Assembly: GCA_027576995.1 (NCBI GenBank)
Contig: JANBQC010000037.1
Coordinates: 19,619-83,618, forward strand
DNA length: 64,000 nucleotides
DNA from: Dimargaris cristalligena
Lineage: Eukaryota; Kickxellomycota; Dimargaritomycetes; Dimargaritales; Dimargaritaceae
Direction of reading: 5' to 3'
Position 1 is the stretch's first letter. Every line of letters begins with the position of its first letter. Shown piece after piece: positions 11,259 to 24,861 of this stretch. Made by a program: the position numbers and the translations under genes. The notes below the pieces were generated by a model. The model had not been told where the DNA came from, made no database searches, and worked only from the letters and a program-made list of their open reading frames with translations.

Positions 11259-13880
11259 ATGAGCAGTCGTAGCCACCGCGATCGACGCGATTCCGATCGC
11301 CCCACCGACCGCCGCCGCCACTATGACAGCCCATCGCCTACACGCGGTCGCGCTGATCCCCGAAGTTCCCGTCGCCGCTCCCGGTCACCTGCTCGTCCCC
11401 GCTCGCGGTCGCGGTCGCGTTCCCCCCGGCCTTCCCACCGACACCCACGGCACTCTCAGTCCCGTTCGCGGTCCCCTGCCGATGGGTACCGACGGGACCG
11501 CTACTCTCGGCGCGACGATGCATCCACGCGCCGGCGGATAGCCGATTCCACCCTGGAGCGCTTTAGTGCCCGGTCCCATATGAACAGCCGACCCGTAGCT
11601 GGTCAAGGCAACCCCCTGGAGAAATTGAAACAAGCAATGCAGGCGAACGAACAACTAGCCTACCGTCCCTCGGCCAGTCGCACTGCTCCGCGGGAGCCCA
11701 GTGCTGTAGCCGATACGACGAAAAGTTCCGGTGCTGACCGTGGTTATGATCATGGTCATAATGAGGGCAGTGGTGACGATGAAAGCCCAACCGCTGGTCC
11801 GTCCACCAAAGTCTCGGTCGCCGCCCCCGGGGTGATTAAACCCCAATTCTTGACCAAAGCACAGCGGGCCCAGCTGGCCCTCGAGCGTCGCCAGGCCCAG
11901 GTTGAGGCGGACCGGAGTCGAAATGACGCCGAACGCCGGGATGTCGCTGCGGCCCTTGGCCGGTCTGACTCCATGACCCGGACGCGGTCCAACAGGTCGG
12001 ATGCTCGTAATAGGCGATCGCTATCAGCTGAGCGGTCCCCCCAACCGGGCGCCGAGGAAGAACTCCAGGTGATTCGGGAACGCTATCTAGGGGTGGAAAA
12101 GAAAAAACGCCCGCCCCGGCGACTGAATGAACGGAAATTCGTCTTCGACTGGGCGACTACAGAGGATACCTCCCAGGAATACAATGATTTATACCAGCAG
12201 CGGATGCAACCCACCCTATTCGGTCGAGGTCATGTAGGTGGGATTGACCCGCGTGCCCAGGAGAAAGAGCGCCGCAAGTTCTTCCAGTCCGTCGAGGACC
12301 AGCGTCGGCGGGGGCACCGCAAGCGGGAATCGGACAGTAAATCGGTAGACGAGGATTCCCATTTGGACGACTTTTCTGACGGGGACCGGCCTGTTGCCGC
12401 TGCCGCCACGGCCGACGCCAAACTCCTGGACCCGAGGGCTCGCCCGGGCCGCAAACCCCGTTGGGACGACCGGCGGTGGTCGGAGAAGGAGTTGTCCGAA
12501 ATGCAGGAGCGGGACTGGCGCATCTTTAAGGAGGACTTCAATATTTCCACCAAAGGGGGCCGGATTCCTAATCCGATTCGGCACTGGAAAGAATCGTCGC
12601 TGCCGGCCCCTATTTTGGATATTATTCACCAAGTGGGGTACCTGGAACCCACTCCTATCCAGCGCCAGGCCATCCCCATTGGATTGCAGAACCGCGATAT
12701 CATCGGTATCGCTGAGACGGGTAGTGGTAAAACCGCGTCCTTCCTTATTCCCATGTTGGTCTACATTTCCGGACTACCCCCCATTACGGCCGAAAACATG
12801 GCCAACGGTCCCTACGCTTTGATTCTGGCCCCAACCCGTGAACTGGCCCAACAAATTGAACATGAAACCATCAAATTCTGCCAGCCGCTGGGCTACCACT
12901 GCGTCTCCCTTGTCGGTGGGCATGCCATGGAGGAACAGTCATTCAACCTGCGGAATGGTGCGGCCATCATCATTGCTACCCCCGGGCGACTCAAAGACCT
13001 GCTCGACCGGCGTATTTTGGTCTTAACCCAATGCGCCTACGTGGTCATGGACGAAGCCGACCGTATGATTGATATGGGATTCGAGCCGGATGTTAATTAC
13101 ATTTTGGATGCCCTGCCTGTATCGAACAAGAAACCGGATACCGTCGCGGGTGATATGTATAATGAACTGGATGGCGATGAGGAGCATGATCAGGCGATGC
13201 TCGTGGATGGTCCCACCACCGGACCCCTCACCCGGTACCGCCAAACCACTATGTTTTCAGCTACGATGCCGACGGCGGTGGAACGCTTGGCCCAAAAGTA
13301 CCTCCGACGCCCCGCGGTCGTGACCATCGGTACGGCCGGCCAGGCGGTGGAAACGGTGGAACAGCGTGTGGAAATGATCAACGACGAAACCCGCAAACGG
13401 CAACGTCTCCTGGACATTCTCCGCCGCGGGATTGAACCGCCCATCATTGTGTTCGTCAACCAAAAGAAAATCGCTGACTCCCTCACCCGTTTTATTCGCG
13501 CCGAGGGCTACCCGGTTACTACGCTCCACGGAGGTAAATCCCAGGACCAGCGCGAGGCTTCCCTGACCCAACTCAAGGACGGTACCATGGAAATCTTGGT
13601 GGCCACCGATGTGGCCGGTCGAGGTATCGACGTGAAGGACGTGTCCCTGGTCGTTAACTTCGATATGGCCAAGAATATCGAAGACTATACCCACCGGATC
13701 GGACGAACGGGGCGTGCGGGTAAATCAGGAGTGGCCATTACCTTTTTGGCCAATTCGGACGCTGATGTGATGTTCGATCTGAAACAAATGATCGCGAAAT
13801 CCTCCATTTCCCGACTGCCGCCCGAATTGGCTAACCACGAGGCGGCCCAGGCCCAGAAAGGCAACTTTAAGAACATCTGA
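11259..13880 (+). CDS. PRP28: Spliceosomal DEAD-box RNA helicase PRP28 (DDX23-like)
   Basis: An intronless 873-residue protein. Residues 1-100 form an Arg/Ser-rich region like that of metazoan DDX23/U5-100K. A PRP28-specific block follows ([20 protein letters not shown], then [11 protein letters not shown]), and then the [18 protein letters not shown] lead-in. All helicase motifs are present: Q motif ([15 protein letters not shown]), motif I AETGSGKT with Lys491, Ia [13 protein letters not shown], motif II DEAD at 598-601, motif III SAT at 667-669, [21 protein letters not shown], and [10 protein letters not shown] at 812-819. PRP28 drives exchange of U1 for U6 snRNA at the 5' splice site during B-complex formation and acts in the nucleus with U5 snRNP. 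Between motifs II and III is an acidic insert (about residues 625-655), a usual site of variation. The gene appears intact. Confidence 0.97.
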   Translation: MSSRSHRDRRDSDRPTDRRRHYDSPSPTRGRADPRSSRRRSRSPARPRSRSRSRSPRPSHRHPRHSQSRSRSPADGYRRDRYSRRDDASTRRRIADSTLERFSARSHMNSRPVAGQGNPLEKLKQAMQANEQLAYRPSASRTAPREPSAVADTTKSSGADRGYDHGHNEGSGDDESPTAGPSTKVSVAAPGVIKPQFLTKAQRAQLALERRQAQVEADRSRNDAERRDVAAALGRSDSMTRTRSNRSDARNRRSLSAERSPQPGAEEELQVIRERYLGVEKKKRPPRRLNERKFVFDWATTEDTSQEYNDLYQQRMQPTLFGRGHVGGIDPRAQEKERRKFFQSVEDQRRRGHRKRESDSKSVDEDSHLDDFSDGDRPVAAAATADAKLLDPRARPGRKPRWDDRRWSEKELSEMQERDWRIFKEDFNISTKGGRIPNPIRHWKESSLPAPILDIIHQVGYLEPTPIQRQAIPIGLQNRDIIGIAETGSGKTASFLIPMLVYISGLPPITAENMANGPYALILAPTRELAQQIEHETIKFCQPLGYHCVSLVGGHAMEEQSFNLRNGAAIIIATPGRLKDLLDRRILVLTQCAYVVMDEADRMIDMGFEPDVNYILDALPVSNKKPDTVAGDMYNELDGDEEHDQAMLVDGPTTGPLTRYRQTTMFSATMPTAVERLAQKYLRRPAVVTIGTAGQAVETVEQRVEMINDETRKRQRLLDILRRGIEPPIIVFVNQKKIADSLTRFIRAEGYPVTTLHGGKSQDQREASLTQLKDGTMEILVATDVAGRGIDVKDVSLVVNFDMAKNIEDYTHRIGRTGRAGKSGVAITFLANSDADVMFDLKQMIAKSSISRLPPELANHEAAQAQKGNFKNI

Positions 13881-15552
13881 GCAAAGGGCCGGAGTTTGGG
13901 CGGGGGTATTAGGGTTAATTGTTATGGATAAATTCGGCCATGCCGTGCTACGTATTGATGCCTGGTATCTTTTTCCCATATAAGGAAGGGGCGAGGCTCA
14001 ATGTAATGTTGATGGTGTATTCCTTTATTAGCAGATAATGCCTCGCCTTGAACTTGTTGGTCATTTAACCATACAACCGGAATCGATTTCTTCTGTTACA
14101 TGATTGTGTTTTGTTGATAACTGGTGAATAATAAATGATAATACCAGCCCTACCGGTACTGAGTTTCAATTGCTCAAGAATTTTAGATGGTGGCATATTT
14201 ACACCTTAGATTTACAATGTTATGGCGTATAAGAATGTTTTGACATGAAAACGTGGCTTCGTTCCATCGACTAAAATCTTAGGTAATATATTTGATTTGA
14301 TATCTAGAAACGCGCTGGGTTTTTAAGGCAGCGTTGGTACTGACGACTTAGGCTAAATTATGTAGATGATCGAGTATTTAATCACGTACAACGCAAGTCT
14401 GACTGCGAGAAAAGGCCCTCAAAGGGAATGTCGATTCGACCACTCAGCCGGCGATTAGATACCAAGATAGCAGCTTGGCCATTTGTAATCAATGGTGAGG
14501 CTATCTACTAAAGGAGGAAATGAATCAGTCGATGAAAAGGTGCTCAGTACTTTATAAAATTTTACATCATTGCTAATGGGCATCATGATTACTGATAAAT
14601 TAGTTAATAACTCCATAGATAAATTCCTATCAGTGAAATCAGTGCTCTTAAAATACCATCATGGATGTTGAAAGATGGTTCTTACACGCACCACATACAC
14701 CAAGTTTCACCAAAAAGGGGTGCCTTCCACCCTAGAGGTACGATATATATATATATATATATTTATAGGAATATCGAATAACTCCGCTTGGTGTAGGTAG
14801 TATTACAGATGATGATACTTTGGAACGCATTGGAAAACTCCTTATGGCAGTTTGGATACCCAAACTATTTTTAAGTAAAACCAACAGATATTTCTACAAA
14901 GGGCAGCTGACCCTAAACTAACACTCCCATCGGCCGTAGTCTTCGTCCGATATACAACAATACAATCTAAGATGGCATTCCAGTCGACGTTAATAATTGA
15001 ACCTCATCATTACAAATTGGCAAAAACTAGGCATCGTACAGAAGCCGGGTTTCGTGGAAACCTTAAGGGTAGCAATACAAGAACCCCTGGTACAATTACG
15101 TGGACCCCCCCCCTCCCCTTAAAACATCAGCCATATTTGGGGCGGTCGCATATCAGGGGTAGGGATTAGCCAGTCAGCCCCCACATCCAATACCGATTTC
15201 AAATTCGCTGTATTAAAGTTTTGGGATTCAGCTAAGAAATGTCGCCTGACTATTTAAATGGTGAGAACAATGGAGGGAAAATCGTCGCCTGGATCGCCAA
15301 AGTAAAAGCATCCAATCCCCAAATCAACAAAATGTGCTGCGGGCAGCTGCACTAGGCAAATTCACTCAAACAAACCTGCAAGGTAGAAAGCGGCCCCGTT
15401 AGCGTGAATGACAAACTGCGCCCAAGCAATAGGTGCCGAACTTGTTAACTTATTTAATGACTAATGTGATGAAGAAAAAGAACCACGTAAACATTATTAA
15501 CAGAAATAAATATTATGTAATATAATTTACATGGGTAAAATATTTTCAACCA
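13881..15552. other. Intergenic, no recognisable gene
   Basis: AT-rich DNA following PRP28, with AATAATAAATGATAAT near 14128 as a possible polyadenylation region and an (AT)n microsatellite at 14743-14761. One 65-codon frame at 14972-15169 is within chance expectation. The last 100 bases before the tRNA are AT-rich, as is usual upstream of Pol III genes. Confidence 0.5.
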
Positions 15553-15634
15553 GTCACTTTGGCGGAGTGGTTAACGCGGTGGCCTGCTAAGCCATTTCCC
15601 TTTGGGAGCGCAGGTTCGAATCCTGCAGGTGACG
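15553..15634 (+). tRNA. tRNA-Ser (anticodon GCT)
   Basis: An 82-base class II tRNA with no intron. The acceptor arms GTCACTT and AGGTGAC pair over seven positions (one G-T), followed by discriminator G. The A box reads TGGCGGAGTGG. The anticodon arm is GTGGC-CTGCTAA-GCCAT, giving anticodon GCT. A long variable arm (TTCCCTTTGGGAGC) is typical of serine tRNAs. The T arm is GCAGG-TTCGAAT-CCTGC, containing the B box GGTTCGAATCC. CCA is not encoded. It decodes AGC and AGT. Confidence 0.97.
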
Positions 15635-15636
15635 AC

Positions 15637-15642
15637 TTTTTT
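15637..15642 (+). terminator. RNA polymerase III terminator of tRNA-Ser
   Basis: A run of six T begins two bases after the tRNA discriminator base, the standard Pol III stop signal. Confidence 0.85.
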
Positions 15643-16220
15643 GTTATTTCTTCTTTTATGCGCGTCTCATTTTACCTACACTGAGAGGTGTTAGTGATTT
15701 TATCCCCTTAATTTTTTTTAGGGGGAGCGTTCCTCATTTTGGCAAAATGGAAGTCTCCTGACTTAAGAGTCGTTAACAACAATGTTTTGGAGTAAGCGGT
15801 CGTTAGCACACCCCAGGAATATTTTACCTTAATTATACGAATAAATGTACTTTAATAAAGTCTAGGTTGTTTACAGTGGTATATTATTTCAATGATTTTT
15901 TTTATTATACCCGGAATACCACGGGCGGCCCTACTAGCTTAACACGCTGTGTGTAAGAGGGTGGTGAGTATTAGATTCCCGTTATCTAGCCATAAATGTA
16001 TCCCGAAAACCCTTCACGACTATCTTGCCACAAGTGAGATGCAACGGGTATCGGGGGGTCTTCGTCTTCTTCGAACCGATTTTTTCAGCTGAATGGAGAG
16101 TAATCGTGAAGGTAATTTCGTGGGATACAACTAGTTGGAGTGAATTAAGAAGGCCAATCTGAGGCTTCAAGTTACTGAAGGAAGATTATGATTGATCGTA
16201 ACGACCATTTGCTTTCAAAA

Positions 16221-16247
16221 TATATAGATATATATATATATATATAT
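16221..16247. repeat. (AT)n microsatellite
   Basis: A TA dinucleotide run interrupted once by TAGATA. It lies in gene-poor DNA and has no evident role. Confidence 0.8.
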
Positions 16248-19200
16248 GCATATTTATTTGGACTTCATGGTATTATTTTAAAAGAGTCTCCGGCCTTCAT
16301 ACATTAGTTTCCCATTCACTAATCGGCGAGTGGTTTATTCAAGCTGGAAGAAAATCCACCTCGCAGCCGATGCTGCCGCTTTATCGGGTGTATGGGCTAT
16401 ATCTTCTTTTAGTGCTTATCGGTGGTGACTCATTTATGTATCGCGAATCATGCTGCTGACAGCCTTGGAATCGGTCCAAAGGTAAGCCAAACAGTAGTAT
16501 CTTCATGATCTGGAGGGGTGGAGGTTGGTGAACATTGCGCTGGCCCACAACAATTCACGGTTTTTTGACTCATGTGGTGGCCGATCGTACAGCAGCACTA
16601 GACCTAGGAAATCGAGAAGCGTGGGTAGGCCTTATTGTTTAAAAAAACATGTTTATGGAGTCCTGATTGAGTTAATGAGGGCGGATAGGAAGATACCCCA
16701 AAATGGCTAAACGGTATTCCTTATAGGGCGGGGTACCCCACAATGACCAACCTTCGTGGTATTTAGTCAGCCTTCACTTAATGTAACCCTAGAACTGAAC
16801 TACAGGATTTGCTAGTGTCCGTCTGTCATGGCTAGGTCGTGTCTACTGCGAAAATTGGCCGCCCAGTGGGTGTTTACTTCGAATTGTAACATATGTTGCT
16901 GTCTATCTTCTACACCCACTGTTTGGCCAATCTAGCGACACGTATCTCTCACACACCCACATATATATCTATCTATCCTGGCTCAGTATGGCGTGTTTAC
17001 CTGCATCGCTTTCGACCACCCCCTGAATCTTCGTATTTCGGAGGGGAGGGGCCATTGTTTTTCGCATGTTCATCCTTGATTGATGCCCATGCTCTAACTA
17101 CACTGCTCTTGCCAGTCTTCCAACATGGTAAGTCTAGGGACCGCCGAGGGGCGATCTCTTTCTTTCTTTCTACTGACCATTTGCCCAATCACTCGACCTA
17201 TTCTCTCTCCATCGGAACTAGCTGAATCATAATAATAAATAAATAAAATCGACCATTTGTAAGCCAAGCATGGTTCACAACAGAAGTGTCGATCCCCCAT
17301 TTCGACCACCATCCATATCAAACCTAGACCCCATCCCGATACCCTGACGGAGGCGGGGTTCGACTCTTTGCATCAATGGTTATTGGCTATACGGGCGGAA
17401 AAATTGAACGGAAACAGCCCTTATTGTATGTATATGGGTATGTGTATATGGTATAGTGTGTGTATGGGGGTGTATGTGGATGTGGGGGAGGGAGAGGGCT
17501 TGTAGACTGTTCCATGCTTAACAGAGATTGCGCAAAATGCAGTGTCCCGCCGCTTAGTTGCTCTATTCACCAATGTACCCTGGTCGCCCATATTTGTTTA
17601 CCGATCTGCAGGTGCAGGGTGGTATGACATTACTTTGGGTTCACCCTGAGCCCCCGATCCTTGGCTCACTCTTTGTGTTTACTCCACATCCCACACCGCC
17701 AGCGACGAATTCAATTGGACGCACGGATGGTCGAATGGTTGGACGACAAATAAAATAATAAAATAAACAGTGGCAGACTCCGATGAGACCACCATAAAGC
17801 TGGGGGGCGCAGATGAGGTATAGGTTAGATAGAAGGAAGAGGGGTCAAGCCTGAAACAGTGAACAATGAGGAGGGTATGTAGGGAGGGATTAGGTAAGAA
17901 GGGATTATTGTGTGGTGGGTTCTCCCTACCGGGTCCCATGGCTTGACGCCGACCATTTAACCTAATCGAGCCAGGTGTGTGGGTATGGGTCGAACCCAGG
18001 TTTTTTTAATCGCCATGACCGATGAGTTGCATCGATAAGTGGTGGGAAGGCGTCGATCACGGATCACATTGGGGGTTCTTGGAATGCGTGCCACGGCCCC
18101 GGATAGCGCCTATTTAACCCGCTGGAAATAGGATACAATTAAGCACCTTTGCTTTGGGTGGCAGCTTAGAGTGGTCTTCAACATTGACAATGGAACGGAT
18201 AGGCCCGATACTTCCAACGGGGGCTGCATGGTGGGGGGTGGAGGCTGCTGCCCATACTGTAGGACATTTCAATTTATCTCTTTATTAGATTGCGGATGTT
18301 GTGACCATTCTTTAGTAGTTATGTAGGATACATATATATATATAGCAATTTATTGATAAGAGGCGGACCATGCTGGTCCCTAGGGAATGCTACGGCGCTT
18401 GTCACGGGCACCCGATACCATCACTGGGTAATTGCAGAATCTCCACCCGGATTTAAGAATCGCAATCATCCTTCCATGATCACATCAATAGTTGATTCCA
18501 ATCCTTTTGGTGCCCACCATATATATTGGAATTTCATGAAATTTGTTTCCTGTAAACCTGATAATGAGGGAGGGAGGGGATATAAAAAGTAAGGGTGGCG
18601 TGAGACTCTCTTCTAAACTTCCAAAAATAATCACCCAATGCCAAAACAGTCGGGGTGGCCCAAGATTGGGGCGGTAAATCATTTCTAACGAAAATGGGGT
18701 GGTCCACTGACTTTCCATGTATACAACCAAGTTAGAATACCCCCCCTCCTGGAATGATGAAAATCATTCACCATGCCCTATTTCCTAAACCACATACATC
18801 CCCCCTCCCACCCTTCCCTCATATTTTATGGCAACCTCTCCCACGCGCTTATTGTTTGCTGAGGGGCTAAAAATAGGGATACCAAGTGGAAGCAATGTGG
18901 CCATTGGTATTGGAAGAGTAGCAAAAGTCAACCCCGAAAGAAGCCACACTGGCCCTTGGCTCGATACTATCGAGTTGGAATGAACAATGGGGGCATACAC
19001 ACGCCTGCTGCAAAATACCTAATAGTTGGAGATGTCATTTTCCACTTCCAACCTACATTGCCTAATGCGTTTTTTAGCTTTTAAGGGTAACTAACCTAGT
19101 TGATACGCTAGTTATTTGGAACCATTGTGGACTGTTCAGCTGTTGGTAAACCCGGGGTAGACGATCGCCAGCCGTGTACGTCTAGTCCCACTACTACTTA

Positions 19201-19898
19201 ACTGGTGGACTAGCTAAGCTGTCAGTCGTCCCACCTTGGGAGAGTATTTAGAAGCCCGCGCATGTCAATGGTCAAGCGACAAGCACCCCACCCACAATTT
19301 TCGGGTTTAATATAACTAAAAAAGATTGTACATTTCAGTTGGACCGGTGAATAGAGCTCATGGTGTATGAGGAGGGGGGGAGCAAATCCTAAATATGGAG
19401 GCCACCTTTCATTGAAATAGATCCTAGAAGAGGATGTTACTGCGAGACCATAAACGTCGGGATTTTACTTACCATCTAAAGGCACTTTTGGGGTAGATTG
19501 CTTTGAAGTAGACGAAAAAGAAATGGGCCGACTGGATTCGCCTATTGGTCAGTCAGCTCCGCAGTTCTACATACGAGCGAGAAGATATGAAGTTGGACGA
19601 CCGCTGGTTCACAGTATACCAGGAGGGTGAAGGACCCATGGCTAGGTTATTTGTTTCGACATTACCTGCCATGCCCTGCCACTACCATGAATGGTGGAAG
19701 GTCGATCGGAATCCCCCCGCTATGTGGTACTTGTTGGTGGGTCGCCTCTTGCTCTCCCTCACTTATCCAAGTACATCGGTCTGGATCGGGGGTCGGAAAC
19801 TAGGCTAACTTGGTGTATTTTGCGTTTCAGTAATACCCCAGCACTCGCCACCGTCACCCCCCTAGTCTAGCTAATACAGACCAATGGTTTAATCATTA

Positions 19899-19922
19899 TA
19901 TATATATATCTATATATATATT
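19899..19922. repeat. (AT)n microsatellite
   Basis: A TA run broken by one C (ATATATATCTATATAT). Similar tracts recur in this window at 14743, 16221, 27024, 27485, 31494 and 45784. Confidence 0.8.
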
Positions 19923-21055
19923 TAAAATAGATTGTACTTAAAGACAGCTCGAGTTACGAATCAAGCTCCATGTTTCGGAGTTCAGTATTGACGAAGTGAC
20001 ACAATGGCACAGCTTCGCATATTAACTCGCCCGCTGGTTGGTAAGGCACCCATAACTGCCATCATTGGGAGCATCTTCTAGCCCAACGATTGGAGACGGT
20101 GCAATGCTCTAGGTGGATCCTTCATCATCCAGCCAGGTGTGTGTGTGTGGTAGGAGTGTGGTGACCAGTCAAACAAGGGTTGACATCGATGGATGCTGTT
20201 ACCACCAAACCTTCAGTATACATAGAGAAATAATAGGAGCCGACTCTTTCAATCCTGCCTGGTTCATCGCCAGCCCATCTCATTCAGTAGCTTCCTTGGC
20301 TCTTTTCGAATTGCGGATAAATTTGGTATGGGGGGGGGCTATTGTTCAATTAACCGATAATATCTACTGGCTTACAATTGTACCCCCCCGAATGGACACC
20401 GAGTGTTATGTTCACTTTAGGAATATAAAAGCGCACATGTCGTTTCCATTGGATGCTACAGTGGAATCGTGCAGCTTCCAAATGAGAAAGCGGCTATATG
20501 GCCGTTTTCGGACAGGTAATATAGTATATATTTCGGGGGAGTAAAAACAAGCCGATGAAATGTGTCAAAGGAAGCATCCGCAAATCGTATTTCCACCAAA
20601 GTTATTGGTCCTGCACTGACCCCAGTTGTTCGGCCTCGATGGACATAGGGTTGGATATACCAGGCGCATATGAGTTACATTATAAATGTCATTTATTTAT
20701 GGGGTTTGACTTATTCAGGGCCCAATTTATTATTACTACAATATCCTTGATAATGTTCAAATTGCAGGAAGGGCGGAGGGGGTGGTGGGCGGTCAAAAAA
20801 GGATGGGGAACCCATCGACACCACCCGTACGATGGGCCGTAGGATAGTATAATGAGCCCACCGCCCTATACTGGGACATCACCCATTCTCTCACAGTATA
20901 CTATTGTCTCGGCACGGAGAAGCGACACTGTACATCGGGGCCCTAAATCGCATCGACCAAAAAGTAAATATATCACCTAACAAAAAGGAAGAACAATATC
21001 CATAAAAAACTAGATTCAACCAGTGCTACTGCCACAGTCATCCGAATCCTCCCTC

Positions 21056-21076
21056 CACTCCACTCCACTCCACTCC
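21056..21076. repeat. CACTC pentanucleotide tandem repeat
   Basis: About four tandem copies of CACTC in gene-poor DNA. It does not match common telomere repeats. Confidence 0.75.
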
Positions 21077-24000
21077 TAAATACACCACATAAGTCACACT
21101 CCTACCTAGTATTCGCTCATTCGTTTGTAATTTAAATTAAGCAATATAATGATATAGTCCGTTCACGCCCCAAGTGGGAAATATACTGGTGCAATCATCT
21201 TGGGATCCTCAGACGATACATTTAATGCTACTCCCCAGTGTCAGGAATGAAGATATCAGGCCGAGACCAAGGTTCACTGTTTTTTATTTATTTATTAGTC
21301 GCGCCTGTCCCCTCCTCTTTTTGGCACTCCCTCCTTCCTCCACCATTCATGCACTGAGGGGGATTGGTAATCCAAGTGCTGGTGAGCAACTCGTGGGTCA
21401 GGCAGGTGGGGCAAACCACCAACCATTGCCCTCCTAGAAGTTGCTCCTTTCTCCCCTTTTCCACACCCCTATAGATCGCTCTACTGTTCGGTACCTCAAA
21501 ATAGATGTTCCGTTTGGTAAGTATCCCGCCTTGTGACCCTGTCCATTTACAGCCGGAAAAGAAGATTCAATAAAATAGTGATGTGATGATCCACCACATT
21601 AGAAGTAGGATGGGGAATATGGAAATACTTGCCCAATAAGTGTATATAGGTGAGGAGAGGGAGTTGGGAGGGAATCACTGCATCAGCGACCCAAAAACCT
21701 TAATATGGTGAGCCTAACTTACCGATAGGTAAGTAGTTCAATACGCGGGGATCGATGGTGATTGGAGTGACCCTGCACCTTGGGCGTACCGATGAACGGC
21801 ATATGGGCAAGCGCATTGCCTGCAACGTTGACTGATTCGGCGACTTGGCTGCAGACAGCTACAGATTGAAATTATCACGCCGCCTGCCAACAATACATAC
21901 ATATATCCATGTCTATATGTATTGGAGTATTGTTAATGTTAATATTTGAGACTGCGATTTCTACCTGTAAATTTGCCCGGTTTACACTAGATTAGTATTG
22001 AGCAACTGCTGACATTATTCGTTAAATCACCGTAGGTGGCGGGAAGATTTGAACAACTAAATGGAAGCCCCTCATACTTAACCGCCGTCAACTTTAAATT
22101 AAATCAAAAGGATCGCTCAGGATACACCAGTATTATCCCAGTTAGCAAGCCCGCATTATTTACTGTCTATTGGTGAAGTTAGGAAGTGATGAAGAGGAGG
22201 CGGGGACACTGTGGTGAGTAGTAATAGGTATAGGGAAGCAGTGGAAAGGAGGAGCTGGATAATGATGATGGTGGGGTATGGAGGGGATTGCATGGAAGAG
22301 AGAGGGAGAAGTCGACGTGACCAGCGCCCATTAGCTAGACCTCCAACCAAATTCGGGCAATCTGGGAAAACCCCCCGCTTCGAACAAAAAGAAAGCTTGG
22401 GAAGGGTGATGAATAGCCTCATTGACAGGAAAATCTGGGGAGGAAAGGTCAGCTGAGTGGGCCCAATAAGTGGAAACCATAATGCAATAAAGGGTGTGGA
22501 CATATCGGGGAAGTAAAACCTGCGGTCAGTATAGGGAGGGAGGGGGAGCTTTACCATTGTAGAAAACGTGAAGGGTATGGTTAGGAGAGGGGTGAAGAGG
22601 AAGACTGGGCTTTGTCCAGCAAATTTGACAATTAATGAAGCCCTGGCTAGTAGGAAAGATGTAGAATGCGGCGGGCATTTGTTGGTATACAGTTAGCGGG
22701 CTCTGAATCTCTCATGTCAGCGCCATCGGCAATACTATCCCTGGATTTATTGGTATCGTGCGATTTGTTTCGTATGCTCCGTAGCCGTTCTTACGGTTTG
22801 GTCAGGTCAAGTATTATCTTTGCTACTCCTCCCCTCTCTCTTCCATTTATAATGATATTTCTCCGCCATTTCGGGTTGTACATCTAACGGTAAATAAGAC
22901 CCCTGCTCACCTCTAATACTAACGCCAGCGAATATTTAAACCATTTAATATAGTATATATTATATACTATTCCCAATTGAAATTATATACAGGGGTAATC
23001 CTTCACGGATTGGCCGCAACATCGCCCCCACCTGTTCACCTCCTCCACCACCATCGCTTGGCCCCTCTACTATTTTACCACCCATCCATGTCTATAAGAT
23101 GATCATCGAAAAAAGGGAGGGTGAGGGTAGAGGGGATGCGCGTTCATTATTCCCCCTCCCCTTCCCTCTATTTTATGGCGCTCGACTTTCCATTTGTTGT
23201 ATATATATCTACCACCCTTTTATTATTAATAATAACATTAGGTACATCCCCCATACCTCCCCCCTTCCAAACAATGTGACATCCCTGATAAGAGCCAATT
23301 ATTAACCAGGGAGGGGTGTGTGTGTGTGTACGTGCCTGGATACTGGATACGAGTACGGTTGGAATCCGACCATGTCGCCGAGTTTCAATTGGAACGGAGT
23401 CCACATTTAAGTACCTCGACCTACACGCCTTAGTATTCGCCATCCACCCTGTCCACATTGTGGTAGTGGTGCTATTGTATATTAACCGAGGTGCAGTAAA
23501 AAGCACATACACTGCCGCCCATCTGTTGATACCACATGCCCAACACTCATCGGGTGGTCTAAAAATATGGGGCAGGGGTTGGACATTTACTATAGACCCC
23601 CCACATGGGGTGTGGTAGTGTTATATAGTCGGTAAACCTAAATAAGCACCTCTCCCTCTTCCCTTCCCCCCATTTGCAGATTGCATGTTTCATCATAATC
23701 GGCCCATCGGCCAAAAGGGGCCGGGAGAATGTGTCGATTTATTACATTGATCATGGTCCAAGTGCCTGGAGATGATCGTCTGGCTACATCTACATGGTTA
23801 ACACATCAACTTAACCACTACCGCCAACCATAATCTGGCATCGACAAATAAAATAGAATAACAGGCGTTAAATCGGGGTTAGACGTTTGGGCAAAATGGG
23901 ATTTATAGGAAGAAAATAGTGTATGTAAGTAGGTGGGTGGGTGTGAATTAATTAGGAGAAGGGTCGCAGGGTTCCCAATAAAATATAACAGTCTATCTGG

Positions 24001-24861
24001 AAAGATGGTGTGGGAAATTAAGTACAAGGTATGTGGTCCTTCACTTAAAGAAGTTTAGGACAAGCACATTCAAGCCACTGGAGGAATTATTATATAGTAA
24101 AAATAAAGGAAAGGTAGCAAAACACAATCAGCAACCAAGGCGATGTTTTGGACCAAGTGAAAAATAGAGACAGCCTGGAGGGAGTTACACCTAGACCGGC
24201 GGTGAAAGTGTGCAATCAATATATAATAAATAAATAAATAAATAGGTGAAATAACGCGCATCGGAGGTTAAAGGCATGAATTTTGGAACCAACTTAACGT
24301 GGCAAAAAACATAAACAATTATGGGAAGGAGGTGTATAGAAAACGAGTGAAAATAGCAGTATTACTAAAGGTCAATAGAACAAACTAGATTACAGAGGGT
24401 AGAGAGGATGGTATGGCAGGGGAAAACGAACCCCAATGCCAAGTACCCAACCCACCCTATCTTTAGAGACGAGGGAGGGGATACGAGAAGATATTATCGG
24501 GACAAAGAGGTGTGGGCCGCGTGTACCAGCAAGCGCCCCCCCTCTCAACTCCTATATTAGGGGGATTTTGGAATCGCAAACCTTCCGAGTCGCCAAACTT
24601 AGCACAGGGGGATGAACAAGCCCGTTTTCCGTCGTTCTCGGTCTATATTAACACTCCATCTGATTGTCGATGGTGAATGAATCGGCTCCATCATCCTCCA
24701 ACCGTGAATGGACGGAATTAAGAGGAGGAGGGGAAAGGGAGCAACGGGTGTTGTTCGAATTAGGAAAGAGAAATATGGAGAAACCCTAACAATCCGCTCA
24801 GTCGGCGATCGACACGCCAGTGCCATGATGGCCAATACGATGAAGGAGGAGGGGAGTGTGC

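Larger units (their letters stand above)
15643..24861. other. Gene-poor region of 9.2 kb
   Basis: I recognise no gene here. Open frames of 60-143 codons occur on both strands; the longest are 20113-20544 (+, 143 codons) and 22156-22557 (-, 133 codons, low complexity). None shows a known motif, and their number is about what chance predicts at this base composition. Simple repeats include (AT)n at 16221-16247, near 18330 and 19899-19922, the CACTC repeat at 21056-21076 and AAAT repeats near 24228. An isolated B-box-like GGGTTCGACCC (minus strand, near 17990) has no cloverleaf around it. CpG frequency looks ordinary. Confidence 0.5.

Noticed and set aside
17985..18000. B-box-like GGGTTCGACCC on the minus strand
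   Set aside because: No A box at the right distance and no cloverleaf pairing, so not a tRNA.
20113..20544. 143-codon plus-strand open frame
   Set aside because: No motif or family resemblance, starts in a GT repeat, and a few frames of this length are expected by chance in about 40 kb of gene-poor DNA.
22156..22557. 133-codon minus-strand open frame
   Set aside because: Low-complexity Leu/Pro/Ser composition from pyrimidine-rich DNA, overlapped by a plus frame; no recognisable domain.
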